Source: Carnobacterium inhibens subsp. inhibens DSM 13024 (lineage in GTDB: Bacteria > Bacillota > Bacilli > Lactobacillales > Carnobacteriaceae). Taken from it: a stretch of DNA of 64,000 nt. Under the pieces are notes generated by a model, which worked only from the letters and a program-made list of their open reading frames with translations, had not been told where the DNA came from and ran no database searches. Location: positions 434,001 to 498,000 of the forward strand of contig NZ_JQIV01000006.1 of the NCBI RefSeq assembly GCF_000746825.1, given 5' to 3'. Shown one piece after another: positions 1-10,118 of the stretch. The number at the start of each line of letters is the position of its first letter. The first letter of the stretch is position 1. Both the position numbers and the translations under genes were made by a program.

Positions 1-1298
1 TCGATGGTACAAAGATACAAGCCGATGCAAATATTTATAGTTTCACTTGGAAGAAAGCAATCGAACGCTATGAAGCAAAACTCAATGCCAACGTTTCGGA
101 ATTGTATGATGAACTTATCCAGGCAAAAGTAAACCTCGCTTTATCGGAAGAGATATTAAAAACTTCGAAAGGTATTGAAGAAATAATCGTTTCCCTGGAC
201 AAAGAACTTGTGGCCGTTGAAGCTGCGATTACAGAAGAAAAAGTGATTCCCAAAGGTGGTTCGAAACAGAAGCGACGTCGTCGCATCCTCAAGAAACATC
301 GAAATAAATGCGAAAAAGATTTCTTGCCGCGTAAGCAACGCTATGAAGAAGCAAACGCCACATTTGAAGGCCGCAACAGTTTCTCAAAAACAGATACAGA
401 CGCAACATTCATGTGCATGAAAGAAGATCCGATGAAGAACCGTGAGTTAAAACCGGGTTATAATCTTCAAGTCGCATCGAGCAATCAGTTTGTCATTGCC
501 TATGATATTTTTTCCAATCCGACGGATACACGCACGTTTATCCCTTTTTTAGAATCCATTCAAACGTTAGATTTATTTAAATACATCGCCGCAGACGCCG
601 GCTATGGCAGTGAAGAAAATTACGAGGCGGTTATGGATACCTTTCAGAAAGTACCGCTCATCCCATATGGCATGTATCAGTAAGAGAACAGTAAAGCCTA
701 TCGCTCTAACCCTAAACAACGCGCCAACTGGGATTATGACGAGATTGAAGATGCTTATACGGATTTAGACGGCGTCCGTTTTAGTTTCTCACATATAGTA
801 CGCAAAATGATAAGAATGGTTTCCGCAGACAATTTAAAGTATACAAGGCTGATGTGGAACAACTGGACGAGACACGCAAGCAACTAGCCAAGACACCCAA
901 AGGTGCCCAACGCCAGACAGCGGTCAACTATAACTGGGAATACTTCAAGCAGCATGCAAAAGAGAACCTTGAAAGCGATCGTGGCAAAGCCATCTACGCA
1001 CAACGAAAAGTTGACGTAGAAACTGTTTTTGGTCGTATGAAAGGTTTATTTGGCATGCGCAGAACCCATGTCAGAGGCAAGCAAGCCCGTTCATAATGAC
1101 ATCGGGATCATGCTTATGAGCATGAATCTTACAAAACTAGCCCTTGAGGCTAGAAGAAAAGCGGATGCTTTTTACAAAAAATCAGTCAAAAATAAAAATC
1201 GCAATGAAACAATCAGAATTTTGATTATTTCATTACGATTTTTTTATTTGAGGCTAGTTTTTTCCCAGCCCCTTTGTTTACATATTGTTATTTTCTGA
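1..1298 (+). pseudogene. IS1182-type transposase remnant, truncated and frameshifted
   Basis: This is the C-terminal half of a DDE transposase that enters from the left edge. The frame is open from position 3 and reads [19 protein letters not shown]. It continues through blocks typical of IS1182 transposases ([42 protein letters not shown]). It is broken by an in-frame TAA at 681-683, shifts frame near 790-800, and shifts back near 1077 after FGRMKGLFGMRRTHVRGKQ, resuming as VHNDIGIMLMSMNLTKLA. The original stop is uncertain: the last frame stays open to 1298 through a hairpin. With at least three lesions it cannot make an active transposase. The family call rests on remembered motif resemblance. 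Confidence 0.85.
1197..1246 (+). terminator. Strong hairpin plus T-run at the end of the transposase remnant
   Basis: A 19-bp stem (AATCGCAATGAAACAATCA pairing with TGATTATTTCATTACGATT, two G-U pairs) is followed by a T-run. It is either the intrinsic terminator of the insertion sequence or part of its end. Confidence 0.7.
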
Positions 1299-1350
1299 TA
1301 AGACTTGGTTTTTCCAGTTTGATTCAGTATTAAAATTTTTGCCTGATAGG

Positions 1351-2562
1351 CTATTCCATATTGTAATTTACGCCTGTTGTATAACTATTAGAAGCATCCC
1401 AAAGTAAAAATTCATTTACTCCAGCATCGTGCAACGCTCTTACTTGATCTTCAACTTGTGCTGCGCCGTATTGTTGGTAATTTCCAGCTCCTAAGTAAGA
1501 AGCGGTGAAATCTTGCAACCAAGGTCTTGATTTCGGAGGCGTTTCTAAACCTGAAAGTAATTTATTTTCTACTTTCATATACTCAGCGACTAATTTATAA
1601 GGTTCTAAGTCTGGTTTACTGATACCGAAGTAAGAGTTCCAATGACTTGGGTAGATCATAGAAGAAATAACATCAACATTTTCAGAGATTTTAGAGAAGT
1701 TTTGACCGATTCCGGGAGCTTCTGGAACAGTTGCTGAATACCCAAAGATATCAACAGAAACCTCTACGTCATAAGCTTTTAGTTGTTCTCGGGCATAGGC
1801 CACAAAGTCACTAACTGCTGAAACTCGTTGTTGAATGTCATCAAGATCGCTTGTTTCGTAATCACCAAGAGTGTAATCTAACGATTTGCTTTCGTTCTCA
1901 AAACCTTCCGGGAAACGAACATAGTCAAATTGAATTTCTTTGAAGCCCATTTTTGCCGCTTGTTTAGCAACTTCTATATTGTAATCCCACACTTCTTTAG
2001 AAAAAGGATTAACAAACGCATCGCCATTTCCATTTTTCCAAACGGATCCGTCAGCTTTTTTAAAGGACAATTCAGGTCTAGCTTCAGCTAGTAAAGTATC
2101 TTTAAAGACCACTACACGGGCAATAGGGTAGATTTCATTTTCTTCAAGTTGTTTCATCATAGCAGCTGGATCAGTTACATAATCATTTGTGCTGTCTTGG
2201 ACGATCTTGTTTTCAGATTTCAAATCCATTGTCATATTTCCAACATCATCTTTGACATCGATAACCATTGAATTTAAACCACTAGAATTGACAAAATTAA
2301 TCAGCTCTTTCATTTTATCTGTTCCGCCGGCTGAATAAGCTGTAACGTAAATACCTTTTACGCCATTTTCAGGATACTCAATATTAATTCCACTATCGTA
2401 AGTGAATTTTGAAGGGAATTCGGCTGGTGTGCTTAGAATAGGTTCTGTATTGATCTCTAGTAAAGTTGGTTCAGGATTCTCTTCAGCTGATACAGCAAGA
2501 GGGGAGAAACCGATACTTGCTGTTGCTAATAATCCTAGCCAGAATGCTGTTTTATTTTTCAT
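1351..2562 (-). CDS. Secreted putative glycoside hydrolase (DUF4015 family)
   Basis: This is a 403-residue exported protein. Residues 1-25 form a signal peptide ending AVSA, just before EENPEP. The rest matches the DUF4015 / putative glycosyl hydrolase family, a TIM-barrel fold: GIYVTAYSAGG, MVIDVKDDVGNM, PIARVVVFKD, FKEIQFDYVRFPEG and VDIFGYSA are visible. The FDYVRFPEG and DVKDD acidic residues are the likely catalytic or ligand positions. The substrate is unknown; a cell-wall or secreted polysaccharide is plausible. It is the last gene of a three-gene envelope operon, starting 6 bases after the deacetylase stop. No clear terminator is seen before the convergent transposase remnant. Confidence 0.85.
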   Translation of the reverse strand: MKNKTAFWLGLLATASIGFSPLAVSAEENPEPTLLEINTEPILSTPAEFPSKFTYDSGINIEYPENGVKGIYVTAYSAGGTDKMKELINFVNSSGLNSMVIDVKDDVGNMTMDLKSENKIVQDSTNDYVTDPAAMMKQLEENEIYPIARVVVFKDTLLAEARPELSFKKADGSVWKNGNGDAFVNPFSKEVWDYNIEVAKQAAKMGFKEIQFDYVRFPEGFENESKSLDYTLGDYETSDLDDIQQRVSAVSDFVAYAREQLKAYDVEVSVDIFGYSATVPEAPGIGQNFSKISENVDVISSMIYPSHWNSYFGISKPDLEPYKLVAEYMKVENKLLSGLETPPKSRPWLQDFTASYLGAGNYQQYGAAQVEDQVRALHDAGVNEFLLWDASNSYTTGVNYNME

Positions 2563-2568
2563 ACTTGT

Positions 2569-3438
2569 TTAGTCCTCTCTTTCAGGTGTTTCAATAAGTT
2601 TAGGGTCAACTAATGTATACCCTTTGTCAATCAAGCCTTCAGCAATTGATAAGACGGCTTCATTAGTCCATGTGCGATCATGCATCAATAAATTAGCCCC
2701 ATCATTCAAATATTCTGTATTTAACATGATATCTGTTAAGGCTTCACTAGTTTGGTAATCTGCTTCCCAATCGTATCCGTAAGTCCAGTTCATTGAAACC
2801 ATTCCTTCTTCAGCCATAATAGCATCTGATGTTTCAGTTGTTACACCATGTGGTGCGCGGAAGAAGTGTGGCTTTTCACCTGTGACTTCATAAATCAATT
2901 CATTGGTTTTTAAAATTTCTTCTCGTTGTTCTTCAGAGCTGATCGTACTTAAATTGGGATGCGTTTGGGTATGGTTTCCAATTTCGAATCCCATATCATA
3001 AATTTGTTTCAATTTGTCTTTTCCTTCATCTGATTCTATGTACATACCGTTTACAAAGAAGATGGCAGGGGCATTAATAGATTTTAATTGTTCAGCTATA
3101 TCTACTGCATGTTGATCAGGAGAATCATCAAAAGTTAATAAAGCTACTTTTGACTCAGTTTCTGCATCAATTGGTTCTACAACTGAGGTAACAGGGTTTA
3201 TTTTATACTGAAATGCTTGTTGTTCATCAGGTGTTTCTTCTGTAGATTCCATTGAGCTTTGAGCTGAGCTGCTTGCTTCGCTGGTTTCTGTTTCATCTGT
3301 ACTACTAGATTGACTTTCAGTTACCTCAGAATTAAGTGAACTGCTAGTGTCGTTATCAGATTCAGATGATGCGGAAGGTTGACAGCCGCTTAAGACAAGT
3401 GCACTCATAAGGGATACACCAAGTAAGATAGTTTTCAT
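2569..3438 (-). CDS. Polysaccharide deacetylase lipoprotein (NodB domain)
   Basis: This is a 289-residue carbohydrate esterase 4 family protein. The signal peptide ends in a lipobox (LVLSGC, Cys19), so it should be a lipoprotein. Residues about 20-75 are a Ser/Glu/Thr-rich linker, a typical wall-spanning spacer. The NodB domain follows, with LLTFDDSPDQ (catalytic Asp and metal Asp), GNHTQTHPNL (metal His pair) and FRAPHG. It probably removes acetyl groups from peptidoglycan or another envelope glycan. The start has AAGGAG 10 bases upstream. It lies between the YkyA-like lipoprotein and the putative glycoside hydrolase, which suggests joint work on wall or capsule glycans. Confidence 0.88.
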   Translation of the reverse strand: MKTILLGVSLMSALVLSGCQPSASSESDNDTSSSLNSEVTESQSSSTDETETSEASSSAQSSMESTEETPDEQQAFQYKINPVTSVVEPIDAETESKVALLTFDDSPDQHAVDIAEQLKSINAPAIFFVNGMYIESDEGKDKLKQIYDMGFEIGNHTQTHPNLSTISSEEQREEILKTNELIYEVTGEKPHFFRAPHGVTTETSDAIMAEEGMVSMNWTYGYDWEADYQTSEALTDIMLNTEYLNDGANLLMHDRTWTNEAVLSIAEGLIDKGYTLVDPKLIETPERED

Positions 3439-3464
3439 GTTTTAAGTACTCCTTTACTATAAGC

Positions 3465-4106
3465 TTATTTTGATGAGTCGTTTAATTTGTTCAAAGACTC
3501 GGTTGTAGCAGTTTGAGAATTTTGTACTTCCACTAGCTCTTTGTCTAATTGTAAAAGTAATTCTTTGGTTTTTGTATCGTGTTCATTGATAGTTTCCATA
3601 CCTTCAGTAAGGGTATCATAAGTTGCTTCTTCTTTACCTAATTCCGTAAAGTAAGTTTTTTGTTCTTCTAGTACTGTTTCATAATGAGTGACATATTCAT
3701 CTAATGAAGCAGTTAAAGTTTCTATATTAGTGGTTAATTGATCCAATTCATCTTGCGGCAATTCATCACTCATTTTTTCGTCTAAAAGGGTTTGTTCTTC
3801 TTTCATAGCAGTAGTTGTTTCTTTTAGTTCAGAAAGCGAAGTGGAACGTGCACCAACATTTTCAAAAACAGCAGAAGTTCCGTCTGCTAATGTGCTTAAT
3901 GATTCATCTTCAGAAAGCGTAGTTTCAAAAGTTCCTTGTAAATTCTTTTCTTGCTCTGTAATGGCATTTAAGTCACTCACGATCTGTTCTTCTTGTGTCT
4001 TAACAGATGTAGTTGATTCTAAAGCTTCCGCTACGTCATCATTTCCGCAAGCAGTTAAGAACAATGATACTGCAAATAGATTTGTTGCTAGATATCTTTT
4101 TTTCAT
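3465..4106 (-). CDS. YkyA-like cell-wall-binding lipoprotein
   Basis: This is a 213-residue lipoprotein of the YkyA family (function unknown). The signal peptide ends FLTACGNDD, giving a lipidated Cys. The mature part is almost entirely charged and helical, rich in Glu, Thr, Leu and Lys (for example SLSELKETTTAMKEEQTLL), which fits a long coiled coil. An in-frame TTG lies three codons upstream at 4115, but AAGGAG is only about 2 bases from it and 11 bases from the ATG at 4106, so the ATG is chosen. It is the first gene of the envelope operon, with a promoter just upstream. Confidence 0.8.
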   Translation of the reverse strand: MKKRYLATNLFAVSLFLTACGNDDVAEALESTTSVKTQEEQIVSDLNAITEQEKNLQGTFETTLSEDESLSTLADGTSAVFENVGARSTSLSELKETTTAMKEEQTLLDEKMSDELPQDELDQLTTNIETLTASLDEYVTHYETVLEEQKTYFTELGKEEATYDTLTEGMETINEHDTKTKELLLQLDKELVEVQNSQTATTESLNKLNDSSK

Positions 4107-4203
4107 TTTTTGCAAAACTCCTTTTTTGATTTAACTAAAATCAATTTAACGATTGAATAACATTACACACTTTCATTCAATCGTAAATAGATAAGCCCTT
4201 TAC

Positions 4204-4232
4204 ATTATAGCAAACGTTTACTAGTTTCTAAA
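4204..4232 (-). promoter_or_regulatory. Promoter of the envelope operon
   Basis: On the minus strand a TATAAT box (4209-4204), preceded by TGC as an extended -10, is 17 bases from TTTAGA (4232-4227). It reads towards the YkyA-like gene. Confidence 0.6.
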
Positions 4233-4360
4233 GCAATACGGTTGGTTATTTAATAAACCAAGAGACAAGACGAGGAAAATAAAAAACTATCTCTTAACTG
4301 GAGAATCATGTAAAATGGTAGAGTAAGTGTAAAACAGAATGAAATAAAGAGAGGGCTAAT

Positions 4361-4822
4361 ATGTTCATATATTATATCTTAGCTGCTATCATAGTAGCCG
4401 TTGATCAGTTTACTAAATTTTTAACCGTGCAAAACATTGACTTATATGAAATAGTTGAAGTTATACCAAATATCTTATCTTGGATGTATATTCAAAATGA
4501 TGGAGCTGCTTGGAGTATTTTAGAAGGACAAATGTGGTTCTTTTATATTATAACCATTGTAGTCGTAGGTGTGGTTGTTTATTACTTGCAAAAATTCGGC
4601 AAACAAAGTCGCTTATTTTCAACTGCTTTGGCCCTTATTTTAGCTGGTTCACTGGGAAATTTTATTGACCGTATTCGATTTGAATACGTTATCGACATGG
4701 TTCGCTTGGAATTTATCAATTTTCCAATTTTTAATGTAGCCGATATGTCTTTGAGCATCGGCGTTGTCTTAATGATTATTTTTGTTTTCATGGACGAAAG
4801 AAATGAAAAAAAGAAACACTAA
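4361..4822 (+). CDS. lspA: Lipoprotein signal peptidase II
   Basis: This 153-residue integral membrane aspartyl protease cleaves the signal peptide of diacylglyceryl-modified prolipoproteins. Four membrane segments are visible (about 1-15, 58-76, 86-100, 126-144). Signature parts are VDQFTK, the QNDGAAWSIL box, and GNFIDR...VIDMV followed by FNVAD, which supply the catalytic Asp112 and Asp128. The two lipoproteins encoded just upstream on the other strand are natural substrates. It is followed closely by the pseudouridine synthase gene, the usual Firmicutes order lspA-rluD-pyrR. Confidence 0.97.
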   Translation: MFIYYILAAIIVAVDQFTKFLTVQNIDLYEIVEVIPNILSWMYIQNDGAAWSILEGQMWFFYIITIVVVGVVVYYLQKFGKQSRLFSTALALILAGSLGNFIDRIRFEYVIDMVRLEFINFPIFNVADMSLSIGVVLMIIFVFMDERNEKKKH

Positions 4823-4870
4823 ACCACCGTTTTATAACTAAAAAGGCGGTTTAAAAAAAGGAGACCCAAC

Positions 4871-5776
4871 ATGGTACAGGAACATAATTTTACGATCAAA
4901 GAAAAAACAGGCCGTTTAGACAAAGTGTTGTCTGAATTGATGCCGTCCGTTACTCGCTCACACATCCAACAATGGATCAAAGAAGGACATGTGACTGTAA
5001 ATGGAGAAACGTTAAAAGCCAATTACAAAGTACAAACAGAAGACCACATCCATATCATCGAACCCGAACTTGTTTCTTTAGAAGTCCTTGCTGAAGATAT
5101 TCCCATTGAAATTGTTTATCAAGATGAAGACGTTGTAGTGGTAAATAAACCTCAAGGAATGGTCGTTCATCCATCAGCTGGTCACCAAACAGGAACATTA
5201 GTTAATGCGTTGATGTATCATATCAATGATTTGTCTGGTATTAATGGAACCATTCGTCCAGGAATCGTTCACCGTATCGATAAAGATACATCTGGATTAT
5301 TGATGGTTGCTAAAAATGACGCTGCTCATGAAAAATTAGCTGCTCAATTAAAAGACAAGACTTCTTTAAGAGAATATGTTGCACTTGTTCATGGTGTGAT
5401 TCCACACGAAAAAGGAACCATCGATGCTCCTCTTGGACGCTCAAAACAAGACCGTAAAAAACAAGATATTATTGATGACGGTCGTGCAGCGGTGACTCAT
5501 TTTAGAGTACTTGAACGCTTTAAAGATTTTACATTGGTTTCTTTGAAATTAGAAACTGGAAGAACCCATCAAATTAGAGTTCATATGAAATATATCGGTT
5601 ATCCTTTAGCTGGTGATCCTGTCTATGGACCAAGAAAAACGTTAGAAGGCAAGGGTCAATTCTTACATGCTAAAACACTAGGCTTTAAACACCCAACAAC
5701 AGAAGAATTCTTGACGTTTGAAGCACCGTTGCCAAAATTATTTGAAGATACATTAACGAAACTAAGACAGGATTAA
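4871..5776 (+). CDS. RluD-family large-subunit rRNA pseudouridine synthase (YlyB-like)
   Basis: This 301-residue protein isomerises uridine to pseudouridine in RNA, most likely 23S rRNA. Residues about 14-60 form an S4 RNA-binding domain (RLDKVLSELM...WIKEGHVTVNG). The catalytic domain has VVNKPQGMVVHPS and HRIDKDTSGLLMVAKN, with catalytic Asp137. Further on, LETGRTHQIRVH is the family motif. AAGGAG lies just before the ATG. The exact uridine target cannot be told from sequence. It lies 48 bases after lspA and directly upstream of the pyr promoter. Confidence 0.93.
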   Translation: MVQEHNFTIKEKTGRLDKVLSELMPSVTRSHIQQWIKEGHVTVNGETLKANYKVQTEDHIHIIEPELVSLEVLAEDIPIEIVYQDEDVVVVNKPQGMVVHPSAGHQTGTLVNALMYHINDLSGINGTIRPGIVHRIDKDTSGLLMVAKNDAAHEKLAAQLKDKTSLREYVALVHGVIPHEKGTIDAPLGRSKQDRKKQDIIDDGRAAVTHFRVLERFKDFTLVSLKLETGRTHQIRVHMKYIGYPLAGDPVYGPRKTLEGKGQFLHAKTLGFKHPTTEEFLTFEAPLPKLFEDTLTKLRQD

Positions 5777-5785
5777 TTTTTTTAT

Positions 5786-5814
5786 TTGACTTTTATAATC
5801 CAGCTCTGTATAGT
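5786..5814 (+). promoter_or_regulatory. Promoter of the pyr operon
   Basis: TTGACT (5786-5791) and TATAGT (5809-5814) are separated by exactly 17 bases. Transcription should start near 5820 and run into the first attenuator. Confidence 0.7.
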
Positions 5815-5819
5815 CATTA

Positions 5820-5968
5820 ATGACAGAAAAATAAACTATCCTTTAATCCTAGTCCTGTGAGACTAAGAAGGAGCATATTAAGAAAGGTGACCGCACCTTT
5901 TCTTAAACTTACTCAACGGTAATGTATGCCCTCTTTGACCATTAAAGGTTAGGAGGGCATTTTTTTTG
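5820..5968 (+). promoter_or_regulatory. PyrR-responsive attenuator 1, upstream of pyrR
   Basis: The leader holds the PyrR-binding loop sequence AGTCCTGTGAGACT (5851-5864), matching the known anti-antiterminator consensus. A stem TTAAGAAAGGTG / CACCTTTTCTTAA spans 5878-5907. An intrinsic terminator follows: ATGCCCTC (5926-5933) pairs with GAGGGCAT (5953-5960), then eight Ts. With UMP, PyrR should hold the binding loop and let the terminator form; when UMP is low, read-through occurs. Confidence 0.92.
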
Positions 5969-5981
5969 CCAATCCTATTAA

Positions 5982-6560
<579 letters not shown>

Positions 6561-6569
6561 ATAACTATT

Positions 6570-6712
6570 TAAGTGAAACTTTAAATTAGCCCTGTGAGAC
6601 TAATAAGGTCACTACTATAATTGTACCCTGAATCACTACTGGTGAGTGCAGCCAGCAGAAGGGGGATTATTCTAGAACCTAAAGTTCTCATAAAACTTTA
6701 GGTTCTTTTTTT
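6570..6712 (+). promoter_or_regulatory. PyrR-responsive attenuator 2, between pyrR and pyrB
   Basis: A second PyrR-binding loop, AGCCCTGTGAGACT (6588-6601), is followed by an intrinsic terminator: AGAACCTAAAGTT (6674-6686) pairs with AACTTTAGGTTCT (6694-6706), then a T-run. It gives a second UMP checkpoint before the biosynthetic genes. Confidence 0.92.
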
Positions 6713-6763
6713 GTACCATTCGCTAAATGAACTAAACTAACCTGGATAAGGGAGGAACAAGAA

Positions 6764-7699
6764 ATGACGGAAATGTCTACATCCATTCTTTTAGACCATT
6801 TTGTTTCTGTGGAGGATCTAACAAACGACGAGGTTTTACAATTGATTAAACGGGCATCACAATTAAAAAAGGGTTCCGTTTCTCCGAAAGCAAATCCAAA
6901 CCTATACGCTGTCAATTTATTCTTTGAAAACAGCACACGAACACATAAGAGTTTTGAAATGGCTGAAAAAAAATTAGGGATAGACATCATTGACTTTGAA
7001 CCTTCAACTAGCAGCATCAAAAAAGGTGAAAGTCTCTACGACACTGTATTGACCATGTCAGCTATCGGTACAGATATCGCAGTTATTCGCGACAGTAAAG
7101 AATCTTTCTATACTGAACTCATCAACAGTCCATCCATTAACTGCTCAATTATCAACGGAGGAGACGGAACTGGTCAACACCCCAGTCAATGTTTACTTGA
7201 TCTGATGACGATCTATGAAGAATATGGTTATTTTAAAGGCTTGAAAATAGCCATTGTAGGAGATTTAAAGCATTCAAGAGTAGCCAAATCAAATATGCAT
7301 ATGCTGAAACGGCTAGGCGCAGAAGTTCTTCTCTCTGGCCCTGCAGAATGGATGGACGAGACTTTTGATCAATATGGACAGTATGTCGAAATGGATGATT
7401 TAGTTACGCAAGTCGATGTCATCATGCTTTTGCGCGTCCAACACGAACGTCATCAGTCAACCCATGCGTCTCTAATTGATACTTATCTTGATAAATACGG
7501 ACTTAACGAAACACGTGAAAAGAAAATGAAGCCAACAGCTATTTTGATGCATCCGGCTCCAGTAAACCGAGATGTCGAGTTGCAAAGCTCACTTGTGGAA
7601 TGCGACCGATCACGCATTGTGACACAAATGTCTAATGGTGTATACGCCAGGATGGCGATTTTAGAAGCTATTATTGCTGGAAGGAACAAGGCTGGATAA
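6764..7699 (+). CDS. pyrB: Aspartate carbamoyltransferase catalytic subunit
   Basis: This 311-residue enzyme condenses carbamoyl phosphate with aspartate to carbamoyl aspartate, the second step of UMP synthesis. The carbamoyl phosphate motif [12 protein letters not shown] is at residues about 54-65. [15 protein letters not shown] and [12 protein letters not shown] are further family signatures. No regulatory subunit gene (pyrI) is nearby, as usual in Firmicutes. GGGAGG lies just upstream. The first ATG at 6764 is used; the next in-frame ATG is three codons in. Confidence 0.97.
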   Translation: MTEMSTSILLDHFVSVEDLTNDEVLQLIKRASQLKKGSVSPKANPNLYAVNLFFENSTRTHKSFEMAEKKLGIDIIDFEPSTSSIKKGESLYDTVLTMSAIGTDIAVIRDSKESFYTELINSPSINCSIINGGDGTGQHPSQCLLDLMTIYEEYGYFKGLKIAIVGDLKHSRVAKSNMHMLKRLGAEVLLSGPAEWMDETFDQYGQYVEMDDLVTQVDVIMLLRVQHERHQSTHASLIDTYLDKYGLNETREKKMKPTAILMHPAPVNRDVELQSSLVECDRSRIVTQMSNGVYARMAILEAIIAGRNKAG

Positions 7700-7740
7700 A
7701 AAAATAAACCAACAATACTGTTACCTCAGGAGATGAACCC

Positions 7741-9033
7741 ATGACGATCTGGATAAAAAATGCCCAAATAGTGAACCATAAAGAAGAGTTGCAGCCAATC
7801 GAACTGCTGATCCATCAAGATACCATTCAAGCCATAGGAGAAAACCTTGCATCTTTAAGTTTAAAAGCATATGAGGTCATTGATGCTGGTGGAGCATTGG
7901 TAACTCCAGGACTGATCGATGTACATGTTCATTTAAGAGAACCTGGGTTTTCTTATAAAGAAACGATCAAAACAGGCACGATGGCAGCAGCCCGTGGCGG
8001 ATTTACGACTGTATGTGCAATGCCGAATGTTGATCCAGAACCGGATACGGCTGAAAAAATGAAACAGCTTCAAGAAAAAATAGCACGAGATGCCGTGGTT
8101 AATGTCAAACAGTATGCTCCAATTACGATGGGGTTACGCAGCGAAATGCTCACCAATCAAACAGAATTGTTAGCAGCTGGAGCTTTTGCATTTACCAATG
8201 ATGGAGTAGGGGTGCAATCAGCAGGTACGATGTACTTGGCAATGAAAGAAGCGGCTAAAAACAAAACAACGATCGTTGCTCATACTGAAGATGACTCTTT
8301 GTTATTTGGCGGTGTGATGCATGAAGGAAAACGCAATAAAGAATTAGGACTGCCAGGAATTCTAGCGCTAACAGAAGCCAGTCAAATTGCTCGTGATGTT
8401 CTTATCAGCGAAGCAACAGGTGCTCATTACCATGTCTGCCATGTGTCAACGAAAGAAAGTGTACGGGTCATTCGAGATGCAAAACGTGCGGGAATATTGG
8501 TTACTGCGGAAGTAACACCACATCATCTCCTATTAACGGAGGATGATATTCCTAATGATTCAAGTATCTATAAAATGAATCCACCACTAAGAGGGGAAGA
8601 AGATCGACAATCACTGATTGAGGGATTATTAGATGGCACAATCGACATGATTGCGACAGATCATGCACCGCATAGCAAAACAGAAAAAATGGGTGGCATG
8701 ATTGGTTCTCCATTTGGAATCGTGGGCAGCGAAACAGCTTTTTCATTACTATACACGTCTTTAGTTGAGCCGGGAGTCGTAACTCTTAGACAGCTTATTG
8801 ATTGGATGACGATCAAACCAGCCACTGTTTTTAAATTAGAAGGCGGAGCAGTAGAAATTGGACAAAAAGCAGACTTAGCTTTCTTTGACTTAGCAACGAC
8901 CAAAGAAATCTTGGCTGAAGAGTTTCTTTCTTTAGCAACGAATACACCATTTATAGGGTGGAACGTTAAAGGGACAACGACAATGACGTTTGTCGGTGGG
9001 AAATTAGTGTATAAGGAGGGACCAATAAAATGA
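7741..9033 (+). CDS. pyrC: Dihydroorotase
   Basis: This 430-residue class I dihydroorotase is an amidohydrolase that cyclises carbamoyl aspartate to dihydroorotate. The zinc motif [10 protein letters not shown] is at residues 60-69. Later metal and substrate motifs are visible as [21 protein letters not shown] and TDHAPHS. The start has CAGGAG 9 bases upstream. The last four bases overlap the carA start, so the two genes are translationally coupled. Confidence 0.97.
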   Translation: MTIWIKNAQIVNHKEELQPIELLIHQDTIQAIGENLASLSLKAYEVIDAGGALVTPGLIDVHVHLREPGFSYKETIKTGTMAAARGGFTTVCAMPNVDPEPDTAEKMKQLQEKIARDAVVNVKQYAPITMGLRSEMLTNQTELLAAGAFAFTNDGVGVQSAGTMYLAMKEAAKNKTTIVAHTEDDSLLFGGVMHEGKRNKELGLPGILALTEASQIARDVLISEATGAHYHVCHVSTKESVRVIRDAKRAGILVTAEVTPHHLLLTEDDIPNDSSIYKMNPPLRGEEDRQSLIEGLLDGTIDMIATDHAPHSKTEKMGGMIGSPFGIVGSETAFSLLYTSLVEPGVVTLRQLIDWMTIKPATVFKLEGGAVEIGQKADLAFFDLATTKEILAEEFLSLATNTPFIGWNVKGTTTMTFVGGKLVYKEGPIK

Positions 9034-10118
9034 AACGTTTATTGCTATTAGAAGATGGAAGTATTTTTAAAGGGACTGGATTTGGTTCGGCAAATGATGC
9101 AACTGGAGAAGTTGTTTTCTCAACGGGCATGACGGGTTACCAAGAATCGATTACGGATCAGTCATACAATGGTCAAATGCTGGTGTTTACTTATCCATTG
9201 ATTGGAAATGCAGGGATCAACCGTGATGATTATGAGTCGATTGATCCTACAACAAAAGCCGTTATCGTCAAAGAATTTGCACGGGTTCCTTCAAATTGGA
9301 GGAGCCAAATGAGTTTAGATGCATTTTTAAAACATAAAAACATCCCAGGAATAGCTGGTGTGGATACACGTAAACTAACACGGACGATTCGTGAACATGG
9401 AACTATGCGAGGGATGATCATTGATGCAGAGGACGACATCAAACATGCTTTTGACCAATTAAAAGCCATCGTTTTACCAACGAATCAAGTTGCACAAGTC
9501 TCCACAACGCGTTCATACGTGAGTCCTGGAAAAGGGAAAAATGTCGTCGTGATCGATTTTGGGTTAAAACACAGTATCTTAAACGAATTAAACAAAAGAG
9601 ATTGTCATGTGACTGTATTGCCTTATCATACGACTGCAGAAACCATCTTAAGTTTAAATCCTGATGGCGTGATGTTGACTAATGGACCTGGAGACCCCTC
9701 ATCATTACCAGATGTGCTAACGATGATTCAAGGGATACAAGATAAGCTGCCTGTCTTTGGTATTTGTTTAGGGCATCAATTGATTGCTTTAGCAAATGGA
9801 GCCAGTACCTTTAAAATGAAATTTGGTCACCGCGGGTTTAATCATCCAGTAAAAGAGATCGCAACAGGAAGAATCGACTTTACTTCGCAAAATCATGGTT
9901 ATGCAGTAGAAGCTGGTTCTGTCGATAAAGATAAATTGATCATCACTCATATCGAATTGAATGACGAAACAGTAGAGGGACTAAAACACCGCTATCTTCC
10001 AGTGTTTAGTGTCCAATATCATCCGGATGCTGCACCTGGACCGCACGATGCAGATCACTTGTTTGATCAATTTATGGAATTAATGGATGCTTGGAAGGAG
10101 ACAAAAAAGAATGCCTAA
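9030..10118 (+). CDS. carA: Carbamoyl-phosphate synthase small (glutaminase) subunit, pyrimidine type
   Basis: This 362-residue subunit hydrolyses glutamine and passes ammonia to CarB. The N-terminal domain is followed by a class I amidotransferase domain with the nucleophile Cys246 in FGICLGHQL. The catalytic His lies in [13 protein letters not shown]. The textbook partner of that His is Glu (HPEA); here the codon is GAT, giving Asp. The same HPDA form is, I believe, found in other lactic acid bacteria, so activity is expected. It is also called pyrAA when in a pyr operon. Confidence 0.96.
   Translation: MKRLLLLEDGSIFKGTGFGSANDATGEVVFSTGMTGYQESITDQSYNGQMLVFTYPLIGNAGINRDDYESIDPTTKAVIVKEFARVPSNWRSQMSLDAFLKHKNIPGIAGVDTRKLTRTIREHGTMRGMIIDAEDDIKHAFDQLKAIVLPTNQVAQVSTTRSYVSPGKGKNVVVIDFGLKHSILNELNKRDCHVTVLPYHTTAETILSLNPDGVMLTNGPGDPSSLPDVLTMIQGIQDKLPVFGICLGHQLIALANGASTFKMKFGHRGFNHPVKEIATGRIDFTSQNHGYAVEAGSVDKDKLIITHIELNDETVEGLKHRYLPVFSVQYHPDAAPGPHDADHLFDQFMELMDAWKETKKNA

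Noticed and set aside
68-338. Minus-strand ORFs over the transposase remnant
   Set aside because: They are antisense shadows of a recognisable transposase frame.
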